A stretch of 64,000 nt of DNA, from the NCBI RefSeq assembly GCF_000712975.1, contig NZ_JHQL01000002.1, positions 310,001 through 374,000 on the forward strand, in the 5' to 3' direction. Below the pieces are notes generated by a model. That model searched no databases, was not told the origin of the DNA, and saw only the letters and a program-made list of their open reading frames with translations. Origin of the DNA: Vreelandella neptunia. GTDB taxonomy: Bacteria > Pseudomonadota > Gammaproteobacteria > Pseudomonadales > Halomonadaceae. Both the position numbers and the translations under genes were made by a program. Of the stretch, positions 1 through 8,769 are shown in pieces (the stretch's first letter is position 1; each line of letters opens with the position of its first letter).

Positions 1-290
1 TTGTCGATAAATTGCTGCTCGACGCCTAATTGTTGAAGAATTTCCAAGCTGTGGCGGGAAAGACAGATCGCCCTGGAACCATCATTGAGCGTCGCCTTAT
101 CATCAAGCAAGACTGACTGAACACCTTGACGCGCGAGTTCCAGCGCGGCGGCGACGCCGACGGGCCCTGCCCCCACAATGGCGACCCGGTGCTGTTTTTT
201 CTCACCTTTTAATTCACCGGGACATACAAAGGGGAAATGCGGATAATCGAAATACAGCGAGTCAAGCTCACCCTTGCCTGCTGGTCGCAT
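1..290 (-). CDS. FAD-dependent monooxygenase, N-terminal part (runs off the window)
   Basis: I translated the first 96 residues by hand. A Rossmann FAD-binding motif GAGPVG lies at residues 40-45 and is followed by a typical helix. A GSRAI stretch about 30 residues later is characteristic of the aromatic-ring hydroxylase family (p-hydroxybenzoate hydroxylase, MhpA, PheA/TfdB type). The start ATG at 288-290 is preceded by a good AGGAGAG ribosome site. The C-terminal substrate-binding domain lies outside the window, so the substrate cannot be named. It is divergent from the LuxR-type gene at 454, which is a likely regulator. Confidence 0.8.
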   Translation of the reverse strand, partial: MRPAGKGELDSLYFDYPHFPFVCPGELKGEKKQHRVAIVGAGPVGVAAALELARQGVQSVLLDDKATLNDGSRAICLSRHSLEILQQLGVEQQFID

Positions 291-386
291 AGCACTCTCC
301 TGTGACTGTTATTTTTAAAATGGAAGCGGTACGGAAAGGTGTATAGGCCGTATAGCGATAGCCTACACTGAAGGTTTCAAGGGGGT

Positions 387-407
387 TGTCCCGTAAAAAG
401 CGGGACA
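387..407. promoter_or_regulatory. Inverted repeat TGTCCCG-N7-CGGGACA, candidate operator
   Basis: A perfect 7-bp inverted repeat with a 7-bp spacer lies in the divergent promoter region between the monooxygenase start (290) and the LuxR-type start (454). Its position suits a regulator controlling both directions. A small hairpin without regulatory role is possible, although no T-run follows on either strand. Confidence 0.4.
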
Positions 408-453
408 TTTATAGCCCATCAGCGTTAACTCATTTCATGATGGCGGGGCACAA

Positions 454-1239
454 GTGAACAAAGCGGCTAACACCCAGCTAATCGAATGGGGAGCTTTACT
501 GCCAAGCGTGGCAGCCTGCATCGAGGCAGTGGAAAGAGACAACTTCGAAAGCCAACTGCTTGCGTTATTGCATCAAGCCGTGGGTATCGAGCAATGTATG
601 ATTTTTGGCTGCTCAACGAGCGGCGACATCGACTGTTTGCTGGCCGCTAATCATCAGCTTCCGCGGGTGGCTGATCGCTTAGCCCATCTCTATGTGAGCG
701 GCCTGTTCCGACAAGACCCTAATTACCGGCAGCTAAGCCAACTGGCAGGCAAGCAAGAACCTATAACTACCGACGCATTGACCACCATGCAGGTTGAGGC
801 AATGTCACCAGCATATCGTAGTCATCTGTTTGCTTTTCCAGATCTTATCGACAAAGTATCACTCAACGTTGCTGCAAAAGAGGGGGCTTATTACCTTAAT
901 CTCTACCGCGGCCCTCAGAGGGGCCCCTTCACTGCCGCTAACCTGGATTGCTTAAATAGCATAGCGCCGCTGTTAACAAGTTTACTTCGGCGCCACTACA
1001 GCAACGCCCCTGCAAGGCCTGAACAACTTAGCGCCCGCGAAGCAGCCGCGCTGGCCCCGTTATCTGAGCGCGAGCGTCAGCTGTGTCTCTATTTACTGCG
1101 TGGCCACACGCTCAAAACCGCGGCGGCCAAACTCGATGTCGCTTTTTCAACGATAGAAACCTACCGCAAGCGTGCCTATGCCAAGTTAGGTATCGCGTCA
1201 AAAGCTGGCTTGGTCGCGCTTTGTAAAGCTTCAAGGTAG
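454..1239 (+). CDS. LuxR-family transcriptional regulator
   Basis: This is a 261-residue protein with a C-terminal LuxR-type helix-turn-helix at about residues 195-258 (LSERERQ... with the T-I-E-T-Y-R-K-R-A recognition region and K-L-G-I ending). The N-terminal 180 residues form a possible ligand-sensing domain without recognisable receiver or clear autoinducer signature. The start is GTG at 454; the ATG codons at 437 and 440 are out of frame and stop at once. It is transcribed away from the FAD monooxygenase, so a local activator of that catabolic gene is the most economical reading. The ligand is unknown. Confidence 0.85.
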   Translation: MNKAANTQLIEWGALLPSVAACIEAVERDNFESQLLALLHQAVGIEQCMIFGCSTSGDIDCLLAANHQLPRVADRLAHLYVSGLFRQDPNYRQLSQLAGKQEPITTDALTTMQVEAMSPAYRSHLFAFPDLIDKVSLNVAAKEGAYYLNLYRGPQRGPFTAANLDCLNSIAPLLTSLLRRHYSNAPARPEQLSAREAAALAPLSERERQLCLYLLRGHTLKTAAAKLDVAFSTIETYRKRAYAKLGIASKAGLVALCKASR

Positions 1240-1311
1240 CGTTATTAACCCGCTCATTGCTGCTTAACGACAAGCAATACCGTCTCTAAATTTGTTTCAT
1301 TTGAAACCAAT

Positions 1312-1325
1312 TTGATCCGCATCAA
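1312..1325 (+). promoter_or_regulatory. FNR/Anr box upstream of the DUF6455-like gene
   Basis: TTGATCCGCATCAA matches the FNR/Anr consensus TTGAT-N4-ATCAA at every defined position. A weak -10-like TGATAC lies at about 1347-1352, some 21 bp after the box. That spacing fits a class II FNR promoter with the site centred near -41 and a start near 1360, about 30 nt before the ATG at 1390. Confidence 0.8.
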
Positions 1326-1389
1326 GATAATTCTGCGCTTAGCGGTTGATACTGGCGTCATCGTCAACAACACCTGAGGGAGAATCATC

Positions 1390-1836
1390 ATGGCTACTGC
1401 TAAAAAAACAGAGACCACCTCTTGGTGGGAACGCCTAACTGAGCGCTGCTACGCAACGTCGACCGCAACGCTCGCTCGCAACGTAAAACAGGAAGCAGGC
1501 GCTAGCTATGATGCGCTTATTAGTGATCTAGAAAGACCGCTAGAACCTCACTTCGAGCGAGAACTGGCAAAGCAGCTAGCAACCGACCAACCTGCTCATT
1601 TCAGCCCAGCCAACACCTTGATGCCCGTGATGATGCAGCGCTTTGGTCTTCAGGAGAAAAGTCTGGAAGAGAGCGGTCTGATCAATCATGCCGACTATGT
1701 TGCACTACGTGACAACTGCAACGCTTGTGCAGTCGTTGGCGAGTGCTGGAAAGCGATGCGAGCCAATGCCGAGCTAGATGAGTGCCGTCACCTATGCCCC
1801 AATGCAAACGCCTTTGATGCTTTAGCAGCACGCTAA
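1390..1836 (+). CDS. Cysteine-rich DUF6455-like protein
   Basis: This is a 148-residue soluble protein. The C-terminal third carries C110-x2-C113-x5-C119 and then C132-x3-C136, with the ending pattern C-P-N-A-N-x-F that I recognise from the DUF6455 family. No signal peptide is seen. The five ordered cysteines suggest binding of zinc or an iron-sulfur cluster, but this is inference. The gene is alone between an FNR/Anr box and a strong terminator, so it is probably a monocistronic gene induced at low oxygen. The first 75 residues (charged, no recognised fold) extend beyond the usual short DUF6455 domain. Ribosome site GAGGGA precedes the ATG. Confidence 0.8.
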   Translation: MATAKKTETTSWWERLTERCYATSTATLARNVKQEAGASYDALISDLERPLEPHFERELAKQLATDQPAHFSPANTLMPVMMQRFGLQEKSLEESGLINHADYVALRDNCNACAVVGECWKAMRANAELDECRHLCPNANAFDALAAR

Positions 1837-1839
1837 CGC

Positions 1840-1876
1840 AAAGCGCTCCCATCAACAGTGGATGGGAGCGCTTTTT
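1840..1876 (+). terminator. Rho-independent terminator, possibly bidirectional
   Basis: A 14-bp perfect stem (AAAGCGCTCCCATC with GATGGGAGCGCTTT) and 7-nt loop end in a T-run. It lies just after the stop at 1836 and 27 bp from the convergent NSS gene end at 1903, so it may serve both. Confidence 0.9.
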
Positions 1877-1902
1877 ACCTTAGTCTTGTTTCAGCAATGG
1901 CT

Positions 1903-3363
1903 TCAGGAAGCTTGGTGGCGCAGCCGTGGGCTAGCCAGTTCTCCCACCACGGTAATAATCACCAGCAGGGCCAGCAACCACGGCCACTGAGTACCGACCT
2001 GGAGAGTAGCAAGGCCCAGCGCATCGATGAAAATCAACACGATGCCTAACGGGCTGACATAACGCACCATAAACAGCCACAGCGTGTGCTGGGTACGGGA
2101 GAGGCCTAGTTCTTCTCTGAATATTTCAGTACGCAGTAAGAAGCCCGCCATCAGTGCCATGCCCAGACCGCCCAACGGCATCATCCAGCGGGAGGTCAGA
2201 TAATCCAGCCAATCGAAGAAAGTGCGGCCTGCCAACGTCCAATCCGCGCCCATATTGAACGACAGCATTGCCAAGGTGCTCACCAGCCACAGCACGATGC
2301 CCACACCCCAGGATGCCCGTTTACGCGTCATCCCTTTGCTTGCAACGAGCCAAGCCACGGTCGCTTCGATCATCGAAATTGACGATGTAAGCGCGGCCAT
2401 CGACAGCATCACAAAAAACAGGACACCAAACAGCGTACCAAAAGGCATTGCCTGGAAGGCCAAGGGCAAGCTCATAAAGATCAACCCTGGCCCTTGGCCG
2501 GGATTCATTCCGTTAGCGAAAATAATCGGGAAGATAGCCAAGCCAGCCATCAGCGCGACAACGGTATCAGCAATAGCCACACTGAACGTTGTGCGCGCAA
2601 TAGAGTGACCTTCTGGCAGATAAGAACCATAAGTAAGAATGGCACCAGATGCGAGCGACAAGGTAAAGAAGGCATGCCCCAGTGCCGCTAAGAGTCCTTC
2701 ACTGCTTAGCCCTTCAGTATTGAAAGAAAACAGAAACGACCAAGCATCAGCAAAGCCACCAGAGAAAGCACCGTAGCCAATCAGTATGCCCAGCATGATA
2801 ACCATGCCCGGCATCATCCAGCTGACACTCTTTTCAATGCCTGCTTGTACGCCCTTGCCCACGATGAGCATGGTCAACACCGTTACCAGCGTACTCCAAG
2901 CGCCTAGCGTGAAAGGGTTGGCATTATTAGCGGCGAAAATCGCCGCCATGTCATCGACGCTGTTGCCCGCCAGTCCGCCGCTTAGCATTTTCCACAGATA
3001 GGAAAATGACCAGCCAGCAACAACAACGTAGAACGACAGAATCATGAAACCACACAGCATGGCCATCCAACCGAAGATAGACCAGAAACTGCCACGTCCC
3101 GACTCGTGTACCACTCGGCGGATAGCATCAATCGGGCTGCCCCTGCCACGGCGGCCAAAGCTGATTTCAGCCATCATGATAGGCACACCTACCGCCAATA
3201 TGCAGGCCAGATAGACCAGCACAAAAGCGCCACCGCCAAACTCGCCGGTGATGTAAGGAAACTTCCAGATATTACCCAGGCCCACTGCAGAACCAGTGGC
3301 TGCCAGCACAAACCCCCAGCGGCCCAGCCACAGCGTTTTGGGGGGCGTATTTGTCGTTGTCAT
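1903..3363 (-). CDS. Sodium-dependent transporter, NSS family
   Basis: This 486-residue membrane protein opens with the neurotransmitter:sodium symporter hallmark W-G-F-V-L-A-A-T-G-S-A-V-G-L-G-N-I-W-K-F-P-Y at residues 13-35, where the unwound TM1 binds sodium and substrate. About eleven hydrophobic segments follow, close to the 11-TM bacterial version (TnaT, MhsT, Tyt1). Bacterial members mostly carry amino acids. Its neighbour, a TyrR-type regulator at 3731, makes tyrosine, tryptophan or phenylalanine a reasonable but unproven substrate. It is convergent with the DUF6455-like gene. Confidence 0.9.
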   Translation of the reverse strand: MTTTNTPPKTLWLGRWGFVLAATGSAVGLGNIWKFPYITGEFGGGAFVLVYLACILAVGVPIMMAEISFGRRGRGSPIDAIRRVVHESGRGSFWSIFGWMAMLCGFMILSFYVVVAGWSFSYLWKMLSGGLAGNSVDDMAAIFAANNANPFTLGAWSTLVTVLTMLIVGKGVQAGIEKSVSWMMPGMVIMLGILIGYGAFSGGFADAWSFLFSFNTEGLSSEGLLAALGHAFFTLSLASGAILTYGSYLPEGHSIARTTFSVAIADTVVALMAGLAIFPIIFANGMNPGQGPGLIFMSLPLAFQAMPFGTLFGVLFFVMLSMAALTSSISMIEATVAWLVASKGMTRKRASWGVGIVLWLVSTLAMLSFNMGADWTLAGRTFFDWLDYLTSRWMMPLGGLGMALMAGFLLRTEIFREELGLSRTQHTLWLFMVRYVSPLGIVLIFIDALGLATLQVGTQWPWLLALLVIITVVGELASPRLRHQAS

Positions 3364-3730
3364 TGGGAAACCTTATAAATTTATATTGTTTTTAGGCTAT
3401 TTATTTTGTTCTGTTAAAACAGATAATTAAGCGCGATTAGCTGCCTATAAAAGCCAACCAACTGCGGTTAACTAGTGATAAATAGCCATCTATAACGAGT
3501 CTATGGGGATAGCGACAGGGCAGGAATGGGTTTACCTCACATTGAATGAGGCGTTACCCGTAGAAGTAGCATGCAACTGTAAACTAAACGTTACACTTAG
3601 ACAAAAATGCCGAAGGATGGGGGTCTTCCGCTGTATTTTACTGACAAGACGTAAACAAATCGTGACAGTTAATTTTCCTGCCATCAGAAATTGTTAAAAA
3701 ATTTTCTTACGTGCTGTTTCAAGTACCGTC
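3364..3730. other. Intergenic region upstream of the NSS transporter
   Basis: This 367-bp AT-rich gap lies between the 3' end of the TyrR-type gene and the start of the NSS gene, both on the minus strand. It must hold the NSS promoter. I saw no convincing coding sequence and no clear TyrR box (TGTAAA-N6-TTTACA). Confidence 0.5.
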
Positions 3731-5293
3731 TCAAGCGCCGTCTTGAGCACCAATGCCGTAGCGTTTGAGTTTGTTAGCAATAGTGGTGTGAGAAACACCC
3801 AATCGCTTTCCTAATTGGCGGCTGGACGGATATTGCTGATACAGCGTACTTAAAATATTTCTTTCCACCTCTCCTAACATGTCGCTCAAGCTTCCCTCTA
3901 AGGGTATACCCGCCAGCTCAGGCGATACGTCACTATGGGGAAGACGCAAATGCACCGGCTGAATGGCTTTTTCTTCACATAGCGACACCGCCTGGAACAA
4001 CACATTTTCCAGTTGACGCACATTACCCGGCCAATCGTAACGGGTGATTTTTCCCAGCGCTGCAGGCGAAAGTTCGGGCAGAGGGCAGCCTATCTGACGC
4101 GCCGCACGATCAAGCACATAGGCCGCCAACTCTTCGATGCCGTCCAGGCATTCACGTAAAGGTGGCACCTGTAGCGAAAGTACATTGAGCCGGTGATAAA
4201 GATCCAGCCGAAACAGCCCTTCACTACACAGCTGTGGCAGGTTTTGTTGAGTGGCACAGATCACTCGGACATCCAGAAAGGTTTCCTCCTCGCTACCCAC
4301 TCGCCGGAAGCCACCATCTTGAAGAAAACGCAGCAGTTTCGTCTGCAGCCGTGGGCTCATTTCCCCTACTTCATCGAGAAAGACGGTGCCACCTTCATTA
4401 AGCTCCAGAAGGCCAAGCTTTCCTTCTGGCCGAGCGCCTTCAAAGGCACCGGGTGCGTAACCGAAAAGCTCTGTCTCGGCCATTGATTCAGGCAACCCGG
4501 CACAGTTAAGCACCACAAACGGCGCTTGCCCGCGAGGGCTTGCCAAATGACAGGCACGAGCCACCAGCTCTTTGCCAGTCCCCGTTTCCCCTACAATCAG
4601 CAGCGGTGCATCCAGCGGTGCCATGCGTCGCGCTTCGTTAATCACCGCCTCCAATCGCGCACTCGACTGAAAGATAGCCTCAAAGCCACGCAGTTCCTGG
4701 CGCTGCACTTGGTAAATCCGTGCACCGATACGGTCGGCACGGTGCAACGTCACCACCGCCCCGGCTAATGAGTCCACCTTGGTGTCTTCGGTGTGCAGTG
4801 GCGCAATATCGGCAAGATAGGTGTCGCCTTTTAGTTTGATCCGCAGCCCATTGATACGTGAGTTGTTGCGGCGAATCACCTCGGGAAGGTCGACTTCGTC
4901 AAGGTAACGATCCAGTGAGAGCCCTGGCACTTCTTGAACGCGCACCCCCAACACCTGAACAGCGATACGGTTGGCCGCCACAATGCGACCCTGCATATCT
5001 ATCGACATCACGGGGTCAGAAAGCGAAGACAGCAATGCATCCAACTCCAAATGACGACGCTCGCTAGGCATTAAACTCGCGCGTTTGACGCCAAATACGC
5101 CTGGTATTGCTTCCAATACCGGCTTAAGCGTACTCAGCTGCGCATTAAGCAACTTTGGAACATGCAAATAGATGGTATTGCCCTGCTCGCCACCGACTTC
5201 TCCCCGTGCGACATTAATTCGGTAGTCGGCAAACTGGGCCACTATATCGCGAAGAATACCAATGCGATTCTGACAGTAAAATTTAAGACGCAT
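3731..5293 (-). CDS. phhR: TyrR/PhhR-type aromatic amino acid regulator
   Basis: This 520-residue regulator has the full TyrR order: N-terminal ACT domain (about 1-72), PAS domain (about 78-190), AAA+ domain (about 205-430) with Walker A G-E-T-G-T-G-K-E at 235-242 and Walker B V-F-L-D-E-V-G near 304-310, and a C-terminal TyrR-type helix-turn-helix (about 480-520). The GAFTGA loop reads GAFEGA at 282-287; loss of the Thr is typical of TyrR/PhhR proteins, many of which act at sigma-70 promoters. Known relatives respond to phenylalanine and tyrosine. Position next to an Lrp-type regulator and hydroxyphenylpyruvate dioxygenase supports control of aromatic amino acid breakdown. Confidence 0.9.
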   Translation of the reverse strand: MRLKFYCQNRIGILRDIVAQFADYRINVARGEVGGEQGNTIYLHVPKLLNAQLSTLKPVLEAIPGVFGVKRASLMPSERRHLELDALLSSLSDPVMSIDMQGRIVAANRIAVQVLGVRVQEVPGLSLDRYLDEVDLPEVIRRNNSRINGLRIKLKGDTYLADIAPLHTEDTKVDSLAGAVVTLHRADRIGARIYQVQRQELRGFEAIFQSSARLEAVINEARRMAPLDAPLLIVGETGTGKELVARACHLASPRGQAPFVVLNCAGLPESMAETELFGYAPGAFEGARPEGKLGLLELNEGGTVFLDEVGEMSPRLQTKLLRFLQDGGFRRVGSEEETFLDVRVICATQQNLPQLCSEGLFRLDLYHRLNVLSLQVPPLRECLDGIEELAAYVLDRAARQIGCPLPELSPAALGKITRYDWPGNVRQLENVLFQAVSLCEEKAIQPVHLRLPHSDVSPELAGIPLEGSLSDMLGEVERNILSTLYQQYPSSRQLGKRLGVSHTTIANKLKRYGIGAQDGA

Positions 5294-5379
5294 AGAACCC
5301 TCACGGCATAAAAAACCACTTACTTAAGAAGCCTCTCTGACTAGGCGCCACCTGGAAAATCGGCGATTTCGGATATAGC

Positions 5380-5856
5380 CTAGCCACCACTCACTGGCAG
5401 CCCCTGCTCCTCTTTCATACTGCGCAGTATGATTTCAGAGCGGACCTGGGTGACATTAGGATGAGGTAATAAATGATGATGAATAAAGTCCGAAAACTCG
5501 GTGAGGTCTTTGGCGATAACGTGCAGTACATAATCTGCATCCCCCGATACAGAATAGGCCTCTCGAACCATGGCATGCTTTGTCAGTAACGCTACAAAAT
5601 CATCATCCATGCTTTCACCGTGCGCTTTAAGGTTGACTCTGGTGATCGCACGTAAGCCAAACCCCAGGCTGCTGGCATCAAGCCTAGCCGAATATCCTTT
5701 AATTACCCCTTCAGCTTCTAAGCGCGCTTTGCGTCGGGAACATTGAGAGGGTGACAGGCTGACATGCTCGCCCAGTTCTGAATTGGTGAGGGCTGAGTTC
5801 TTTTGCAACGCTGATAAAATTGCAAGATCATAACGATCTAAAGAAATCCCATGCAT
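5380..5856 (-). CDS. Lrp/AsnC-family transcriptional regulator
   Basis: This 158-residue protein has an N-terminal winged helix-turn-helix (about residues 5-65, with S-L-S-P-S-Q-C-S-R-R-K recognition helix) and a C-terminal RAM/AsnC ligand-binding domain. The body contains the family pattern V-R-E-A-Y-S-V-S-G-D-A-D-Y near residues 95-110. It is divergent from the hpd gene at 5986, the usual arrangement for an Lrp-type regulator controlling an amino acid catabolic gene. An aromatic amino acid or keto acid as effector is inference from this context. Confidence 0.92.
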   Translation of the reverse strand: MHGISLDRYDLAILSALQKNSALTNSELGEHVSLSPSQCSRRKARLEAEGVIKGYSARLDASSLGFGLRAITRVNLKAHGESMDDDFVALLTKHAMVREAYSVSGDADYVLHVIAKDLTEFSDFIHHHLLPHPNVTQVRSEIILRSMKEEQGLPVSGG

Positions 5857-5870
5857 AAAATGCTCCTATT

Positions 5871-5887
5871 GCGCACAAGCTGTGCGC
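5871..5887. promoter_or_regulatory. Palindrome GCGCACA-N3-TGTGCGC in the lrp/hpd divergent promoter
   Basis: This perfect 7-bp inverted repeat with 3-bp centre lies 14 bp upstream of the Lrp-type start codon and about 100 bp upstream of hpd. Lrp-type proteins often bind such palindromes in their own promoter region. The binding factor is inferred. Confidence 0.45.
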
Positions 5888-5985
5888 TATTTGGCGGCAT
5901 CTTGGGTTAGTTTGCAACCTAATTGCACCGCCTCTTCCCTATACTGAGCTTGTTAATCTACAAGACAATAATAGGAGAAACAGCG

Positions 5986-7092
5986 ATGGGTCCTTTTCCT
6001 CATGACGCCCCTAAAGTAACCATTAGCGATGCAAACCCAGCAGGTACGGATGGCTTCGAATTTGTTGAGTTTGCCCATCCCGAGCCGGAAAAATTAGACA
6101 GCCTATTTCGGCAAATGGGCTTCATCCCCGTTGCAAAACACCGTAGCAAGTCAATTACCGTTTATCGTCAGGGTGATATCAACTACCTGCTTAACAGCGA
6201 GCCTAACTCCCATGCGTCAGCGTTTATTGAAGCGCACGGCCCCTGTGCACCAGCAATGGCTTGGCGTGTTGTTGATGCTCAGCATGCCCTAAAACGTGCT
6301 GTTGATTTAGGGGCTGAAGAGTTCACCGGTAATAAATCCATTGATGCACCGGCAGTTGTTGGTATTGGCGGATCGCTGCTTTACTTTATTGATACGTACG
6401 GTGAGAAAGGCAGCTGTTACTCAAACGAGTTTGAGTGGTTAGATGAGGAAGATCCTAAGCCTAAAGGCTTTGGTTTTTACTATCTTGATCACCTCACTCA
6501 TAACGTTATTCGCGGCAATATGGACACGTGGTATAAGTTTTATCACGACACCTTTAACTTCCGTGAAATTCGCTACTTCGATATCACTGGTAAAGTCACC
6601 GGCCTTACCAGCCGCGCATTAACCTCGCCCGATGGCAAAATTCGTATTCCGATTAATGAAAGTGCCGACGATCACAGCCAAATTGAAGAGTACTTACGCG
6701 AGTACAACGGCGAAGGCATTCAGCATATTGCCATTGCAACCGATGATATCTATACCGGCACTGACTTAATCGCTGACGCGGGGCTTGAATTTATGCCTGG
6801 CCCGCCGAGCATTTATTACGAAAAATCGCTTGAGCGCGTCAAAGACCACCAAGAGCCTCTCGATAAACTGCGTAACCGCGGCATTTTGATTGATGGCGAA
6901 GGTGTCGTGGGCGGTGGCGAAACCAGAATTTTGCTACAGATTTTCTCAAAAACGGTGATTGGCCCGATCTTCTTCGAGTTTATCCAACGTAAGGGCGACG
7001 ACGGTTTTGGAGAAGGCAATTTTAAAGCACTTTTCGAATCCATCGAAGAGGATCAAATCAACCGAGGCGTGTTGCAAGGCGCTACTGAATAG
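5986..7092 (+). CDS. hpd: 4-hydroxyphenylpyruvate dioxygenase
   Basis: This is a 368-residue two-module VOC protein. It converts 4-hydroxyphenylpyruvate to homogentisate with Fe(II) and O2 in the tyrosine degradation pathway. The iron ligands are visible: His in D-H-L-T-H-N-V (169 or 172), His247 in G-I-Q-H-I-A and Glu331 in F-F-E-F-I-Q-R, plus the conserved C-terminal G-E-G-N-F-K-A-L-F. I chose the ATG at 5986 because AGGAGA sits just before it; an in-frame ATG at 5923 would add 21 residues unlike the family. A small Rieske gene follows. Homogentisate dioxygenase and the later pathway genes are not in the window. Confidence 0.96.
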   Translation: MGPFPHDAPKVTISDANPAGTDGFEFVEFAHPEPEKLDSLFRQMGFIPVAKHRSKSITVYRQGDINYLLNSEPNSHASAFIEAHGPCAPAMAWRVVDAQHALKRAVDLGAEEFTGNKSIDAPAVVGIGGSLLYFIDTYGEKGSCYSNEFEWLDEEDPKPKGFGFYYLDHLTHNVIRGNMDTWYKFYHDTFNFREIRYFDITGKVTGLTSRALTSPDGKIRIPINESADDHSQIEEYLREYNGEGIQHIAIATDDIYTGTDLIADAGLEFMPGPPSIYYEKSLERVKDHQEPLDKLRNRGILIDGEGVVGGGETRILLQIFSKTVIGPIFFEFIQRKGDDGFGEGNFKALFESIEEDQINRGVLQGATE

Positions 7093-7154
7093 CAGTAATG
7101 CTGAATAATAAACCGCCACAATAACAACATTAGCGATGCCAAAAAGGAACCACT

Positions 7155-7532
7155 GTGCACGACGCTTGGCGTAACTATGCGAATGCCCCCCAAGCGGGGG
7201 CTACTGTTTGCTCTTCTCACCTTATAGAAGAGGGCACTTCACGCTGCTTAGAAATAATAAGTAAAGATGAACCTTTCCCTGTCATTGTAACGCGCATAGA
7301 GGGTGAGATTTATTGCTACGTTAATGCCTGTCCCCACCAGTATTTACCGTTAAATTATCGCTCAAACAGCATCATTTCATCAGATAAAAGCCGTTTGCTA
7401 TGCAGCGCCCATGGCGCAGCATTTGATAGTAAAACAGGCAACTGCTTAACAGGCGCATTCGATAACCTTGACGCAATACCCGTCTTTGAAGACCAACAAG
7501 GGAATGTATGTATCGGGCCTTTGCCTACATGA
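7155..7532 (+). CDS. Small Rieske [2Fe-2S] protein
   Basis: This 125-residue soluble protein has the Rieske cluster motifs C59-x-H61 (A-C-P-H) and C83-x2-H86 (C-S-A-H-G-A-A-F), with about 21 residues between them. No membrane anchor or oxygenase domain is present, so it looks like a stand-alone ferredoxin of the NirD/biphenyl-dioxygenase ferredoxin type. It starts with GTG at 7155 behind AAGGAAC. It lies 62 bp after hpd on the same strand and may be cotranscribed. HPPD itself needs no external electron donor, so the partner is unclear. Confidence 0.85.
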   Translation: MHDAWRNYANAPQAGATVCSSHLIEEGTSRCLEIISKDEPFPVIVTRIEGEIYCYVNACPHQYLPLNYRSNSIISSDKSRLLCSAHGAAFDSKTGNCLTGAFDNLDAIPVFEDQQGNVCIGPLPT

Positions 7533-7582
7533 GTAAGTAATGCCTTATGGGGCCAATCCACTTACTAGAAGAAAATAGCTCC

Positions 7583-8755
7583 CTAGCCACGCTGGTGGTC
7601 ATCCATTAGGTGCGACTCGCTGCCTTCACGAAGGCGCTCGATAGAGGCACTGCCCTGCTTAGATAAAGCCGCCAGGCGGTCAATTTGCTCATCCAACCGA
7701 GGCAGCGCTTCCTGGCGGTAGGTCGAGAGGTCATCAATGGCACCCATCACCTCGCCGAAAGCGTCTTCCAGCATTTGCATATCGAGCATCGCTGAAGAAG
7801 CCCGTTTCTGAATATCCACGCCCTGCTGACGCAGTGCCTTGGCGGTACCGCCAATCATCTGTGAGGTCGTGGTATTAAGGGCTTCAATGCGGTCCAACAC
7901 TAGGCGCTGGTTGGCCATGCCCATAGCCACAGTGACCGCAACGGTGAGCGCCGAGACGGTGACGTTAATGGCTCTATCCACACCACGCATCAGCTCTCGG
8001 TTGTTGCGAATGATGACTTCTAGCGCCAGCACGCCTTGCTGGCTAACGGCCAGCTGCTGCTGAAGGTCGACGATGCGCTGACGGAGAGGAAAGAGCAGTT
8101 CTTCTTCAAGGAAATGACGCCGTGGATCATCAACAGCACGTGTGTCGATGTCATCCTTCAAGCGACGGTCAATCAGACGACCCAACGTCACTTGGCGGTT
8201 CAATTGGTTCAGAATATCCCTAAGGGCTTGCTGGTCATCATTTAAGGTGAGGTTGTCGCGATGCAGCATGTCGCGACCACTCTCTAACTCGTCAATGATC
8301 GCATCAAGCGCCTGCTGAGCGTTCTCAAATTTGCGGAAGTAGCGTTGCAGGCGGCTGTCGAGGCCAGGAATAATCGCCATCACGCGATCAAGGGCACTGG
8401 GTGCCAAGCGGTGGCGGGCAGGGTCAAGCCCTTCCATACGCCCACGAAGATCGGTCAGTGCCTTGGCGACTGGCCCGCCTTCGTCGCCTTGATGCGCCAG
8501 CTGTCGTAATGGTGTCTGTAGCATGGCGCTGCGATGAGCCGCTTGCTGCTGCAGCTCAAGCCCCATCTCATCGACGGCACGGCGCTGGCTAACCACCGAC
8601 GCTTCGTCACCCTCGGCAAGAATTTCCGTGACAAAGCGCTCAGCCATGGCCTCAAGTTCAGGATCGACACCAGAATCATTGGAGGTGACCGCGTCAGCAA
8701 TCTCCTCAACTGGCGGTAAAGAAAGACGACCTGTGTCATCGGATGGCTGAGTCAT
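7583..8755 (-). CDS. TelA/KlaA-family toxic anion resistance protein
   Basis: This 390-residue, mostly helical cytoplasmic protein matches the TelA (PF05816) pattern: the middle carries I-P-G-L-D-S-R-L-Q-R-Y-F-R-K-F, then a long helix with N-L-T-L-N-D-D and I-D-R-R-L-K. The family is linked to tellurite and toxic anion resistance, and TelA genes commonly pair with XpaC genes, as here. The ATG at 8755 is chosen because GGAG stands six bases before it; GTG 8767 and ATG 8761 are weaker. The gene lies downstream of the XpaC-like gene, separated by a 13-bp tandem repeat. Confidence 0.88.
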   Translation of the reverse strand: MTQPSDDTGRLSLPPVEEIADAVTSNDSGVDPELEAMAERFVTEILAEGDEASVVSQRRAVDEMGLELQQQAAHRSAMLQTPLRQLAHQGDEGGPVAKALTDLRGRMEGLDPARHRLAPSALDRVMAIIPGLDSRLQRYFRKFENAQQALDAIIDELESGRDMLHRDNLTLNDDQQALRDILNQLNRQVTLGRLIDRRLKDDIDTRAVDDPRRHFLEEELLFPLRQRIVDLQQQLAVSQQGVLALEVIIRNNRELMRGVDRAINVTVSALTVAVTVAMGMANQRLVLDRIEALNTTTSQMIGGTAKALRQQGVDIQKRASSAMLDMQMLEDAFGEVMGAIDDLSTYRQEALPRLDEQIDRLAALSKQGSASIERLREGSESHLMDDHQRG

Positions 8756-8769
8756 TGGCATCTCCACTG

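Noticed and set aside
3731-3750. CGCCGTCTTGAGC shared with about 25848-25862
   Set aside because: The match is only about 14 bp; at the first site it is simply the end of the TyrR-type coding region. Too short to call a dispersed repeat.
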